From: Candidatus Omnitrophota bacterium
GTDB lineage: Bacteria > Omnitrophota > Gorgyraeia > JABMRN01
DNA: 13,707 nt
Direction of reading: 5' to 3'
NCBI GenBank assembly: GCA_028702395.1
Contig: JAQVOV010000032.1
Coordinates: 1-13,707, forward strand
Shown piece after piece: positions 6,563-13,252 of the stretch (position 1 is its first letter; every line of letters begins with the position of its first letter). The notes under the pieces are model-generated. The model saw only the letters and a program-made list of their open reading frames with translations, did no database searches and was not told the origin of the DNA. The position numbers and the translations under genes were made by a program.

Positions 6563-6597
6563 CCACGAGCTTCGAGCTACGCGCAGCGAGCTAGTGG
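6563..6597. repeat. GC-rich imperfect palindromic repeat in the glnS leader
   Basis: CCAC-G-AGCT (6563-6571) pairs with AGCT-A-GTGG (6589-6597) with one mismatch. The interior repeats the words CGAGCT and CAGCGAGCT. It is far richer in G+C than the surrounding sequence. The interior motif at 6572-6590 matches 16 of 19 bases of 2301-2319 after the helicase gene, so this looks like one copy of a dispersed element. Confidence 0.55.
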
Positions 6598-6633
6598 AAG
6601 GTTCTGAATAGAGGTTTACAATAAAAGGTTTTT

Positions 6634-6661
6634 GTAGGGGCAATTCATGAATTGCCCCTAC
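6634..6661. repeat. Perfect 28-base palindrome before glnS
   Basis: The two 14-base halves are exact complements with no loop: GTAGGGGCAATTCA (6634-6647) and its reverse complement (6648-6661). I recall palindromes built on GTAGGGGC...GCCCCTAC as common REP-like dispersed repeats in many bacterial genomes. It ends 12 bases before the glnS ATG, so a hairpin in the mRNA would sit next to the start site. No strong ribosome site is visible (only AGAAAG, 6663-6668). Confidence 0.85.
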
Positions 6662-6673
6662 TAGAAAGATAAA

Positions 6674-8359
6674 ATGGAAGAAAAAAAAGAAACTAAAAAT
6701 TTTATACGGGAGATCATAGACAAAGATCTTGAAACAGGTAAATATGAAGGGCGCGTGCACACACGTTTTCCTCCTGAACCTAACGGATATCTTCATATAG
6801 GTCATGCAAAATCAATATGTCTTAACTTTGGATTAGCTAAAGATTATAGCGGAAAATGTAATCTTAGAATGGACGATACTAATCCAGAAAAGGAAGACAT
6901 TGAATATGTTAATTCAATACAGGATAACATTAAATGGTTGGGATTTAACTGGAATGGTGAAACATTGTTTGCCTCGGATTATTATGATAAGTTGTATGAT
7001 CATGCCATAGCACTTATAAAAAAAGGTAAAGCATATGTGTGTGACCTTTCACAGGAAAAGGTCAGAGAATATAGAGGGACAGTCAAAGCTCCAGGCAAGA
7101 ACAGTCCCAATAGGGATAGGTCTATTGAAGAGAATCTTGATCTTTTTATGCGCATGAAAAACGGTGAGTTTGCTGATGGTGCGAAAACGCTTCGTGCGAA
7201 GATAGATATGACTTCTCAGCATATGATAATGAGAGACCCTCCTCTTTATAGAATTAAAAGATATGATCATTTCAGGACAGGAAGTAAATGGTGTATATAT
7301 CCAATGTATGATTTTGCACATTGCTTGAGTGATTCTGCGGAAGGCATCACACATTCTATATGTACAATGGAATTTGAGAACAACAGAGTTTTGTATGATT
7401 GGGTGTTGGATGCATTGGAACTTTATCATCCTCAGCAGATAGAGTTCGCAAGATTGAATTTAAGTTATACTGTGTTAAGTAAAAGAAAACTCCTTACTCT
7501 GGTCAATGATAAGCATGTCAGCGGATGGGATGATCCTCGTATGCCTACGTTATCAGGATTACGACGTAGAGGGTATACGCCTGAGGCTATAAGGATTTTC
7601 TGCGATAAAATAGGTGTTGCAAGATTTAATAGTATAATAGATGTTGTTCTTCTTGAGAATTCCATAAGAGAACAGTTAAACAAAGAAGTTTTAAGGGTAA
7701 TGGGTGTTTTGGAGCCTTTAAAAGTTGTTATAACGAATTATCCGGAAGATAAAGAAGAAACGGTAGAAGCTATAAACAATCCTGAGGACGAAAATGGAGG
7801 TACACGTAAAGTTCCTTTTTCAAGAGAACTTTATATTGAAAGGGAAGATTTTAAAATTGATCCTCCAAAGAAATTTTTTAGGCTTTCACCAGGAAAAGAA
7901 GTAAGATTAAGATATGCTTATTATGTGACTTGCACAGATGTTCTAACGGATGATAAGACAGGTGAGATAACAGAAATACATTGCACATATGATCCTGCAA
8001 CAAAAGGTGGAGATTCTCCTGATGGCAGAAAAGTAAAAGCAACTTTACATTGGGTTTCAGCTAAACATGCATATAAATGCAAAGTACGGTTATATGATCA
8101 TCTTTTCATTAAAAGGGATCCTAACGAAGTTGAGGAAGGCAAAGATTTTATTTCAAACCTTAATCCTAATTCTTTACAAATGATAGACAATGCTTTTCTT
8201 GAGCCAAGTATTAAAGATGCTTTGCCAGGAACAAGGTATCAGTTTGAGAGAAAAGGATATTTTTTTGTTGATCCTGTTGATTCCAAGCCAGGCCAGCCAG
8301 TATTCAATAGAGTTGCAAGTTTACGTGACTCTTGGGCCAAGATAGAACAATCTCAATAA
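6674..8359 (+). CDS. glnS: Glutaminyl-tRNA synthetase
   Basis: 561 residues, close to the 554 of E. coli GlnRS. It joins glutamine to tRNA-Gln directly, so this organism need not make Gln-tRNA by amidation of Glu-tRNA. The class I catalytic core has RFPPEPNGYLHIGHAKS (31-47, with HIGH at 41-44), NLRMDDTNP (63-71) and the second ATP motif VLSKRKL (267-273; VMSKRKL in E. coli). WCIYPMYDFAH (206-216) lines the tRNA acceptor and glutamine site. The two anticodon-binding beta-barrels occupy roughly 340-550 (PFSRELYIEREDF, 381-393; LHWVSAKHA, 458-466). The N-terminus TKNFIREIID (7-16) matches the family start, so ATG 6674 is right. It appears to be transcribed alone. Confidence 0.97.
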   Translation: MEEKKETKNFIREIIDKDLETGKYEGRVHTRFPPEPNGYLHIGHAKSICLNFGLAKDYSGKCNLRMDDTNPEKEDIEYVNSIQDNIKWLGFNWNGETLFASDYYDKLYDHAIALIKKGKAYVCDLSQEKVREYRGTVKAPGKNSPNRDRSIEENLDLFMRMKNGEFADGAKTLRAKIDMTSQHMIMRDPPLYRIKRYDHFRTGSKWCIYPMYDFAHCLSDSAEGITHSICTMEFENNRVLYDWVLDALELYHPQQIEFARLNLSYTVLSKRKLLTLVNDKHVSGWDDPRMPTLSGLRRRGYTPEAIRIFCDKIGVARFNSIIDVVLLENSIREQLNKEVLRVMGVLEPLKVVITNYPEDKEETVEAINNPEDENGGTRKVPFSRELYIEREDFKIDPPKKFFRLSPGKEVRLRYAYYVTCTDVLTDDKTGEITEIHCTYDPATKGGDSPDGRKVKATLHWVSAKHAYKCKVRLYDHLFIKRDPNEVEEGKDFISNLNPNSLQMIDNAFLEPSIKDALPGTRYQFERKGYFFVDPVDSKPGQPVFNRVASLRDSWAKIEQSQ

Positions 8360-8367
8360 AAATAGTG

Positions 8368-8384
8368 GTAGAACCAGGTTCTAC
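8368..8384. repeat. 17-base palindrome after glnS
   Basis: GTAGAACC (8368-8375) and GGTTCTAC (8377-8384) are perfect complements around a single A. No T-run follows, so intrinsic termination is unlikely by the usual model. It begins 9 bases after the glnS stop. It could be a 3'-end stabilising hairpin or another small dispersed palindrome. Confidence 0.5.
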
Positions 8385-8432
8385 GTTAGGAGACAAAAGT
8401 TAGATTTTGTACTAAGTGAATTACCCCCGCTA

Positions 8433-8441
8433 TGATATAAT
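8433..8441 (+). promoter_or_regulatory. Extended -10 promoter of tadA; leaderless start expected
   Basis: TGA-TATAAT (-10 at 8436-8441). ATG 8450 follows after 8 bases, which is the usual distance to the transcription start, so no 5' leader or ribosome site is possible from this promoter. TTGTAC at 8407-8412 is too far away (23-base spacer) to be a convincing -35. Confidence 0.65.
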
Positions 8442-8449
8442 CTTACACT

Positions 8450-8908
8450 ATGATTAATAATGATGAATATTATATGGCAATTGCTTTAAAAGAAGCAATA
8501 CTTGCTTATGAAGCTGATGAGGTTCCTGTAGGAGCTGTTGTTGTTCATAATGGGCAGATAATCGCAAAAGCGCATAACCAGATAAAGATGCTAAAAGACC
8601 CTACAGCACATGCAGAAATGATAGCTATAACTCAAGCTGCAGCAGCTCTTGAAAGTGAAAGACTTGTTGATTGTGATATGTATTCAACTTTAGAACCTTG
8701 TGCTATGTGCGCAGGCGCTATGGTGCTTGCAAGAATAAAAAGACTTTTCATTTCCTCAAATGATCCGAAAACAGGTGCGGCTGGGTCAGTTTTCAATATC
8801 GTCAGTAATGACAACCTTAATCATAGAGTTGAGGTTATAAAAGGTATGCTTTCAGAACAAACTAGTATGCTGATGCAGGACTTTTTCAAAAATAAAAGAA
8901 TGAAATAA
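8450..8908 (+). CDS. tadA: tRNA-specific adenosine deaminase TadA (A34 to inosine)
   Basis: 152 residues, a normal length. It converts the wobble adenosine of tRNA-Arg (anticodon ACG) to inosine. Zinc-site and catalytic motifs are HAE (H54, catalytic E56) and PCAMC (C84, C87). The tail NDPKTGAAGSVFN (104-116) is characteristic of TadA and separates it from cytidine and guanine deaminases. EVPVGAVVV (24-32) is the usual first core strand. The gene has its own -10 element and is followed 26 bases later by dnaX, the same order as in Bacillus subtilis. Confidence 0.95.
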   Translation: MINNDEYYMAIALKEAILAYEADEVPVGAVVVHNGQIIAKAHNQIKMLKDPTAHAEMIAITQAAAALESERLVDCDMYSTLEPCAMCAGAMVLARIKRLFISSNDPKTGAAGSVFNIVSNDNLNHRVEVIKGMLSEQTSMLMQDFFKNKRMK

Positions 8909-8918
8909 AAATATGATA

Positions 8919-8927
8919 TGGTATAAT
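8919..8927 (+). promoter_or_regulatory. Extended -10 promoter of dnaX; leaderless start expected
   Basis: TGG-TATAAT (-10 at 8922-8927), inside the 26-base gap after tadA. ATG 8935 begins after 7 bases. dnaX may therefore be read both from tadA transcripts and from its own leaderless mRNA. There is no ribosome site in the gap. Confidence 0.6.
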
Positions 8928-8934
8928 CAGTAAT

Positions 8935-10680
8935 ATGTCAGATAATAAAATAAAACAAACACAATATATCCCCATTTCCCGCAAATACAGACCTGATAAT
9001 TTCACAGGTATAGTCGGGCAGGAACATGTTTCCCAAACTTTGAAAAACGCCATTAAATTGAACAGGGTTGCACATGCATATCTTTTTGCAGGTGCAAGAG
9101 GAGTTGGGAAAACATCAATGGCAAGAGTTTTTGCAAAAGCACTTAACTGTCCTAATGTCAAAGAAACACAACCTTGTAATAAATGTGATGTATGTAAAGA
9201 AATAGCTGCCGGCATTAATTTGGATGTTCTGGAAATTGATGGTGCATCTAACAGAGGCATAGATGAAATGAGAAATTTGCGAGAACATGTTAAACTTAAG
9301 CCAGTAACAGGAAAATATCGAATATATATCATAGATGAAGTTCACATGCTTACAACAGAAGCGTTCAATGCACTTTTAAAAACATTGGAAGAACCTCCTA
9401 TGCATGTTAAATTCATATTTGCGACCACTGCACCTCATAAAATATTGCCGACCATACTTTCCAGATGTCAAAGGTTTGATTTCAAACTCATTGGAAATGA
9501 TATTATTGTTAAGCAGTTAAAGGATATCGGGGTCTCTGAAAAAATAAATATTGAGGATGATGCAATATTGCTTATAGCGAAAAAAGCTAACGGAAGTATG
9601 AGAGATGCAGAAATGATCCTTGACCAGATAGCAAGTTTCACAAAAAATAAGATAACCATAGCAGATATCAGTAATATGTTAGGCGTCGTTGATCAGGATG
9701 TCCTTATCAATATGTCAAGAGCGATCAAGGATAATCAAAGTAATACATTGCTGAATATATTGAATGAAATGATCTGTAACGGAAAAGAGCCGTTCTATAT
9801 CGTCAATGAATTGATCGAACATTTCAGGAACATGCTTATACTTGCAGAATGTCCTGATGAAAGTTATGTTGTACTGAACAAAGATTCATTAAAACAATTA
9901 AAAGCTCTTGCTTTAGAATTCTCAAAAGAGGAATTGTTCTATATTATAAAAGTTCTGCAGAATGCCTCTGAACAAATGAATAAAAGTTCTTTATCAAAAA
10001 TATTGCTTGAAGTTACATTGCTGAAGATAGCGCGGCAAAAAAAACTTTTACCGATAGAAGATATAATGAGCAGCATAAAAAAGCTGGAGTATATTGTATC
10101 AAGGAATGAAAAAAACGGATTTGTTGATGCCGGGGCAAGGAATGTTCTGCAAACACCGCAGCATTTTAAAGAAAAAGAAGATGATATACTATCTATGAAA
10201 GGGACGTTCTCTGATGAAGTAGAGGACAATATTAACGATGATGAGAAATATGTTATAGAACAAAAAGTCATGTCTGTTCCAAACACAGCACCGGCAGATC
10301 TATTCTCAAAAGTACAAACTTTGTGGGAAAGCATTGTAACAGAGGTAAAAAGAACAAAAGTCTCAACCGGGATGTTCCTTGGGGAAGGAAAACTTTTTAA
10401 AGTGGAAGATAATAATGTCATAGTAAGTTTTTCAAAAGATAATTCTTTACACAAAGAGACTCTAGAGTTAAAGAGCAATGTAGATATCATCGAAGAGATC
10501 TTAACTAGGTTAGTTTCTACACCTTTAAAAATAAAGTTTGCTTTTAAGGAAGGAGAAGCACCTGTTATAGACCAGAAACAACAAAGAAGTTCCACACAGA
10601 TAGACCCTGTTGTTGTATCGGCAATAGACAAATTCAAAGGGAAAATAGTAGGACAGTATTTCCTTCAAGAGGAGGCATAG
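8935..10680 (+). CDS. dnaX: DNA polymerase III subunit tau (clamp-loader ATPase; possible gamma form by frameshift)
   Basis: 581 residues. The AAA+ ATPase of the clamp loader opens the beta clamp and loads it on primed DNA. Motifs: RKYRPDNFTGIVGQEHV (16-32), Walker A GARGVGKT (53-60), zinc cysteines C72, C81, C84 and C87, Walker B IIDEVHM (132-138), and the arginine-finger motif SRCQRF (176-181). Domain III (collar) ends at EVTLLKIAR (359-367). After that come a polar linker and a tau-type C-terminal domain (about 453-545: LFSKVQTLWESIVTEVKRTK, then VIVSFS) used in other bacteria to contact polymerase. Right after domain III lie two slippery A-runs (10037-10044, 10077-10083) in the reading phase used for -1 frameshifting. 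recR begins one base after the stop codon. Confidence 0.96.
   Translation: MSDNKIKQTQYIPISRKYRPDNFTGIVGQEHVSQTLKNAIKLNRVAHAYLFAGARGVGKTSMARVFAKALNCPNVKETQPCNKCDVCKEIAAGINLDVLEIDGASNRGIDEMRNLREHVKLKPVTGKYRIYIIDEVHMLTTEAFNALLKTLEEPPMHVKFIFATTAPHKILPTILSRCQRFDFKLIGNDIIVKQLKDIGVSEKINIEDDAILLIAKKANGSMRDAEMILDQIASFTKNKITIADISNMLGVVDQDVLINMSRAIKDNQSNTLLNILNEMICNGKEPFYIVNELIEHFRNMLILAECPDESYVVLNKDSLKQLKALALEFSKEELFYIIKVLQNASEQMNKSSLSKILLEVTLLKIARQKKLLPIEDIMSSIKKLEYIVSRNEKNGFVDAGARNVLQTPQHFKEKEDDILSMKGTFSDEVEDNINDDEKYVIEQKVMSVPNTAPADLFSKVQTLWESIVTEVKRTKVSTGMFLGEGKLFKVEDNNVIVSFSKDNSLHKETLELKSNVDIIEEILTRLVSTPLKIKFAFKEGEAPVIDQKQQRSSTQIDPVVVSAIDKFKGKIVGQYFLQEEA
10037..10109 (+). other. Candidate -1 frameshift signals in dnaX and shared -1 stop codon
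   Basis: Two slippery runs are in phase. The first is eight A residues (10037-10044; codons CAA AAA AAA, residues 368-370). The second is A AAA AAG (10077-10083; residues 381-383), the exact heptamer used by E. coli dnaX. A slip at either site enters the same -1 frame, which ends at TGA 10107-10109. A slip at the second site would add eight residues (AGVYCIKE) and give a 391-residue protein that stops just after clamp-loader domain III. I found no strong stimulating stem downstream and no clear ribosome-like site upstream, so efficiency is uncertain. Confidence 0.5.
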
Positions 10681-10681
10681 A

Positions 10682-11287
10682 GTGTTACAAGGTTTTCCTG
10701 AGTCTATGCAGAAACTCATAGATCAATTCAGTAAATTCCCAGGGATAGGAAAAAAGACTGCCCAAAGATTAGCCTTTTTCATTCTTAAATGGTCAAATGA
10801 AGAAGCAAAAAAAACAGCAGAAGCTATAATACAAATTAAAAAAAATGTTCGTTTTTGTTCTATATGCAATAACCTTAGTGATACGGAGATCTGTCATATT
10901 TGCAATGATTCTATAAGAGATAAAAAAATAATATGCGTTGTTGAACAACCTAATGATATTTCTTCAGTAGAGAAAATGGGAAGTTATAAAGGCTTGTATC
11001 ATGTGCTTTTAGGGGCCTTATCGCCTTTAGAAGGTATTGGCCCAAAAGATATCAAGATAATAGATCTTATCAACAGAGTTAAGAATAATGATATACGAGA
11101 GATAATAATTGCAACAAATTCTGATACTGAGGGAGAAGCTACGGCTTTATACATAACAAAGGTGTTTAAACCAATAGATATTAAGGTTTCCAGACTTGCA
11201 TCAGGAATGCCGGTTGGTGCGAACATTGAATATGCTGATCAGGCAACATTACAAAAAGCTTTTGATGGAAGAGTTTCTATAGTATAA
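10682..11287 (+). CDS. recR: Recombination mediator protein RecR
   Basis: 201 residues, a typical length. RecR works with RecO (and RecF) to load RecA onto SSB-coated single-stranded DNA at gaps. Visible parts: helix-hairpin-helix FPGIGKKTAQRLAFF (19-33), a C4 zinc finger C59-x2-C62-x8-C71-x2-C74, a Toprim domain from about 83 (ICVVEQPNDI), and the C-terminal block TNSDTEGEATALYI (145-158). The start is GTG at 10682, chosen because GGAGG (10671-10675) lies six bases before it and LQGFPESMQKLI fits the family start. It is one base from the dnaX stop and so is translationally linked. The ybaB/ebfC gene that usually sits between dnaX and recR is absent. Confidence 0.96.
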   Translation: MLQGFPESMQKLIDQFSKFPGIGKKTAQRLAFFILKWSNEEAKKTAEAIIQIKKNVRFCSICNNLSDTEICHICNDSIRDKKIICVVEQPNDISSVEKMGSYKGLYHVLLGALSPLEGIGPKDIKIIDLINRVKNNDIREIIIATNSDTEGEATALYITKVFKPIDIKVSRLASGMPVGANIEYADQATLQKAFDGRVSIV

Positions 11288-11293
11288 AAGCCC

Positions 11294-11322
11294 TTGACAT
11301 CTTATTATATATAAGATAAAGT
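11294..11322 (+). promoter_or_regulatory. Promoter before the membrane protein gene
   Basis: A perfect -35 TTGACA (11294-11299) is followed after 17 bases by TAAAGT (11317-11322), a 4 of 6 match to the -10 consensus. TATAAG (11322-11327) is a better hexamer but at 22 bases. The promoter lies 6 bases after the recR stop. An ordinary leader and ribosome site (AGGAGG, 11384-11389) follow. Confidence 0.5.
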
Positions 11323-11393
11323 ATAAGTAATTAAAAAAGTATTCCATATATCTTATTATGCAAAACATAACAAGGTACAGAACAGGAGGTCAT

Positions 11394-12224
11394 ATGGGGG
11401 TTATTCAGGCAATTATCAAAGGATTTTCTGAAACAAAAAATCTAGGGAAGTTAGTATTGATCTTTTTGGGTTTTAATTTCATTATGGGTCTTATTATGTT
11501 ACCTTTTACTCCTCAGGACCAGACAGGGGCTGTTGCTCCTTCTGCTGCGCCTCTATTTATAAGTTTGTTATCAGTATTATTATTTATTTTTGTACAAGCC
11601 GGAGCACTTGGCGTCATAAAGAAACAAATAAAGACAAATAGCTGGAATGTTTCTGATTTTTTTGAAACAGGAAAGAGTTTTTATCTAAGGATCTTAGGTC
11701 TTTTTGCTGTTATTGTAGCATTGGCGTTAGTTGTTATACTTGTTGTATCTCTTTTATCTGCATTGATCTTTGCTATTGGAAATACAGGGTTTACAAGAGC
11801 ATTAGTAGCAGCATTAGTAACGATAATTTCTGTTGTTGCAGCTGTTGTTCTTTTGTTCCCTATATATGCAATAGTTGCAGATGATATAGGACCTATAACA
11901 GCTATAAAAAAATGTTTTAAATATGCAATGAGTTGTTTTTGGCCTATTCTTGGATTATTGATAGTGCTTTTTTTGGTTACGTTCATTATTGCTTTTTTAA
12001 TAGGATTGATCACGGCTATACTTGCAGGTATTTTGCCTGTTATGATAGGCCAAATAATAACATTATTTATCAATAGTGCTTTACAAGGATATTTGTCAGT
12101 AGTTATGATGACAGTTCTTCTGGTATACTATATGGTAACAAGCGGGAGCTGTTCTTGTAATTGCGGATGCAATACAGGGAAAAAAGATGAAGAAGAAGGT
12201 TTTGCACCTCCTCCATCTGTTTAA
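11394..12224 (+). CDS. Multi-pass inner-membrane protein of unknown function with a C-terminal cysteine cluster
   Basis: 276 residues from ATG 11394, which has a strong AGGAGG ribosome site four bases before it. An in-frame ATG at 11358 lacks one and would add 12 charged residues. I do not recognise a characterised family. Hydrophobic stretches at about 20-38, 51-72, 100-127, 134-160, 183-206, 207-228 and 231-249 suggest six or seven membrane segments. VADDIGPITAIKKCFKYAMS (161-180) is a soluble loop that resembles the D-x-x-P...A...S motif repeated in glycerophosphodiesterase-associated and YciC-like membrane proteins. The tail has four alternating cysteines, C253, C255, C257 and C259 (CSCNCGC), then acidic and proline-rich residues ending APPPSV. 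The cluster could bind a metal or be lipid-modified. It has its own promoter and a strong terminator. Confidence 0.85.
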   Translation: MGVIQAIIKGFSETKNLGKLVLIFLGFNFIMGLIMLPFTPQDQTGAVAPSAAPLFISLLSVLLFIFVQAGALGVIKKQIKTNSWNVSDFFETGKSFYLRILGLFAVIVALALVVILVVSLLSALIFAIGNTGFTRALVAALVTIISVVAAVVLLFPIYAIVADDIGPITAIKKCFKYAMSCFWPILGLLIVLFLVTFIIAFLIGLITAILAGILPVMIGQIITLFINSALQGYLSVVMMTVLLVYYMVTSGSCSCNCGCNTGKKDEEEGFAPPPSV

Positions 12225-12244
12225 TAAGAAAATAAAATACAAAT

Positions 12245-12274
12245 AAAAAAGGGAGCAAATATGCTCCCTTTTTT
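12245..12274. terminator. Strong bidirectional terminator between convergent genes
   Basis: AAAAAAGGGAGCA (12245-12257) pairs perfectly with TGCTCCCTTTTTT (12262-12274) across a four-base loop. The A-run on one side and T-run on the other allow it to end transcription from both directions: the membrane protein on the plus strand (stop 12222-12224) and the PilZ gene on the minus strand (stop 12296-12298). Confidence 0.92.
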
Positions 12275-12295
12275 ATTTTATACATAGAATTTAAA

Positions 12296-12622
12296 TTAAT
12301 ATCTTAAACCGTGAAGAAGTCTATCTGTTTCTGACCATCTTATTTTAGAAAAATGTATGCCTATTTCCCTGGAAGAAGAATGGTTTTTTCGCCATACAAC
12401 ATTGCCTGTTGCAGATATAGGGTCTAAAGTGGAATTTTCTTTTGTTATTGTTATTTCAACAGGATCATTTAGATCCAGATCAGACAATGAATTAAGGAGC
12501 AAGCCGGTTTTAGAAACATTAGATACGTTTACTTTAAGAGGTTCTTTCTGTCCGCTATTTATCAAAGCAAGGTATTGCACTGAACATCTTGGGTATCTTC
12601 TTTTTTCTGTAAAATTAGGCAT
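12296..12622 (-). CDS. PilZ-domain protein, likely cyclic di-GMP receptor
   Basis: 108 residues, essentially one PilZ domain. PilZ proteins bind cyclic di-GMP and pass the signal to motility, secretion or exopolysaccharide systems. Both ligand motifs are intact: RxxxR at R8-R12 (KRRYPR) and the D/N-x-S-x-x-G motif at N35-G40 (NVSKTG). The strand pattern GNVVWRK (73-79) and EIGIHF (86-91) is also typical. With no partner domain, it probably acts by binding another protein. The start is supported by a good ribosome site on the minus strand (AAGGAAG just before ATG). The flavodoxin-like gene lies 95 bases upstream in the same direction and has no visible terminator, so the two may share a transcript. 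Confidence 0.9.
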   Translation of the reverse strand: MPNFTEKRRYPRCSVQYLALINSGQKEPLKVNVSNVSKTGLLLNSLSDLDLNDPVEITITKENSTLDPISATGNVVWRKNHSSSREIGIHFSKIRWSETDRLLHGLRY

Positions 12623-12670
12623 TTTACTTCCTTTCGTTAATTGATAGTATAATATATTTTCGGTATAAAA

Positions 12671-12706
12671 GTGTTACAATAAAGTAATAAGAGTGTAACA
12701 ATAATG
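12671..12706. repeat. Paired 14-base direct repeats between the two minus-strand genes
   Basis: GTGTTACAATAAAG (12671-12684) and GTGTAACAATAATG (12693-12706) match at 12 of 14 positions and are 22 bases apart, about two helical turns. Their cores also form an inverted pair, TGTTAC (12672-12677) and GTAACA (12695-12700). The position, 49-84 bases before the PilZ start, would suit a transcription factor site. A minus-strand TATACT (12651-12646) is a possible -10. Confidence 0.35.
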
Positions 12707-12717
12707 TAAATGAAATA

Positions 12718-13182
12718 TTATTTCAAAAGACCGGCAATATTTTCAGCTAATCTCGAACAGCATTCAATTGCCCTTTTATCAGGGGAACCTATTGATACAG
12801 GTCCATAATGATCGCCTTTTGGTTCTCCCTGGATTATCATACCGTGTATCAGCATAGCATTAAGTATATCATTAACAGTTGTTTCATTTCCTCCGCCTAT
12901 ATTAGCAGCTGAAGAAAATGCCCCGCCTATTTTACCTTTTAATTGTCCATGTAAGATCACGCTTTCATCGATAAGTTTTTTTATCTGCCATGCCATACTT
13001 CCATAATATGTAGGTGAACCTATTATTATTGCATCATAATCAAGAAGACTTTTTACGGGAACATCTGATACTTTTTTAAGATCAGTATCAATGCCTTTAG
13101 AGGATAGTTCGTCAGAAATGACCTGAGCCATTTTTTCTGTATTAGAAGATCGAGAATAATATGTCACTAATGCTTTTGCCAT
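12718..13182 (-). CDS. Flavodoxin-like FMN protein (WrbA/quinone-reductase type fold)
   Basis: 154 residues. The N-terminus ALVTYYSRSSNTEKMAQ (4-20) holds the FMN phosphate loop (S10 to T15). IIIGSPTYYGSMAWQIKKLI (52-71) is the second FMN-contacting loop, and SSAANIGGGNETT (90-102) is the third, with a GG-x-ETT pattern as in WrbA-like and related NAD(P)H:quinone oxidoreductases. HYGP (125-128) also occurs in that group. It is shorter than WrbA (about 198) and close to a one-domain flavodoxin, so it may be an electron carrier or a small quinone/iron reductase. It is cytoplasmic, with no signal peptide. The start has an AAGGAG ribosome site five bases before ATG. Confidence 0.88.
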   Translation of the reverse strand: MAKALVTYYSRSSNTEKMAQVISDELSSKGIDTDLKKVSDVPVKSLLDYDAIIIGSPTYYGSMAWQIKKLIDESVILHGQLKGKIGGAFSSAANIGGGNETTVNDILNAMLIHGMIIQGEPKGDHYGPVSIGSPDKRAIECCSRLAENIAGLLK

Positions 13183-13209
13183 GAATACTCCTTAGTGTGA
13201 ATTAATAAT

Positions 13210-13238
13210 ATATTATTATGGATAGATATAATAGTCAA
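13210..13238 (-). promoter_or_regulatory. Probable promoter of the flavodoxin-like gene
   Basis: On the minus strand, TTGACT (13238-13233) is followed after 17 bases by TAATAT (13215-13210), a 4 of 6 match to the -10 consensus in a very AT-rich stretch. The ribosome site and ATG follow 17 and 28 bases later. Confidence 0.45.
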
Positions 13239-13252
13239 GAGGAAAGTGACTG

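Noticed and set aside
8368..8384. Intrinsic terminator for glnS
   Set aside because: The palindrome is perfect but is followed by GTTAGGAG and not by a T-run; kept only as a repeat.
8909..8934. SRP RNA gene expected between tadA and dnaX
   Set aside because: The gap is only 26 bases and is filled by the dnaX -10 element.
9939..10637. 232-codon minus-strand open frame opposite dnaX
   Set aside because: Ser/Phe/Leu-rich shadow of the Lys/Glu-rich tau C-terminal region; the plus-strand frame is clearly DnaX.
11358..11393. Earlier in-frame ATG for the membrane protein
   Set aside because: No ribosome site precedes it, whereas ATG 11394 has AGGAGG at the right distance and begins at the hydrophobic N-terminus.
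11681..12073. 130-codon minus-strand frame opposite the membrane protein
   Set aside because: Low-complexity Thr/Ala/Ile/Asn composition is the mirror of hydrophobic codons on the plus strand; no start signals.
12357..12644. 95-codon plus-strand frame opposite the PilZ gene
   Set aside because: The minus-strand protein has both intact PilZ motifs and a ribosome site; this frame has neither family nor start signals.
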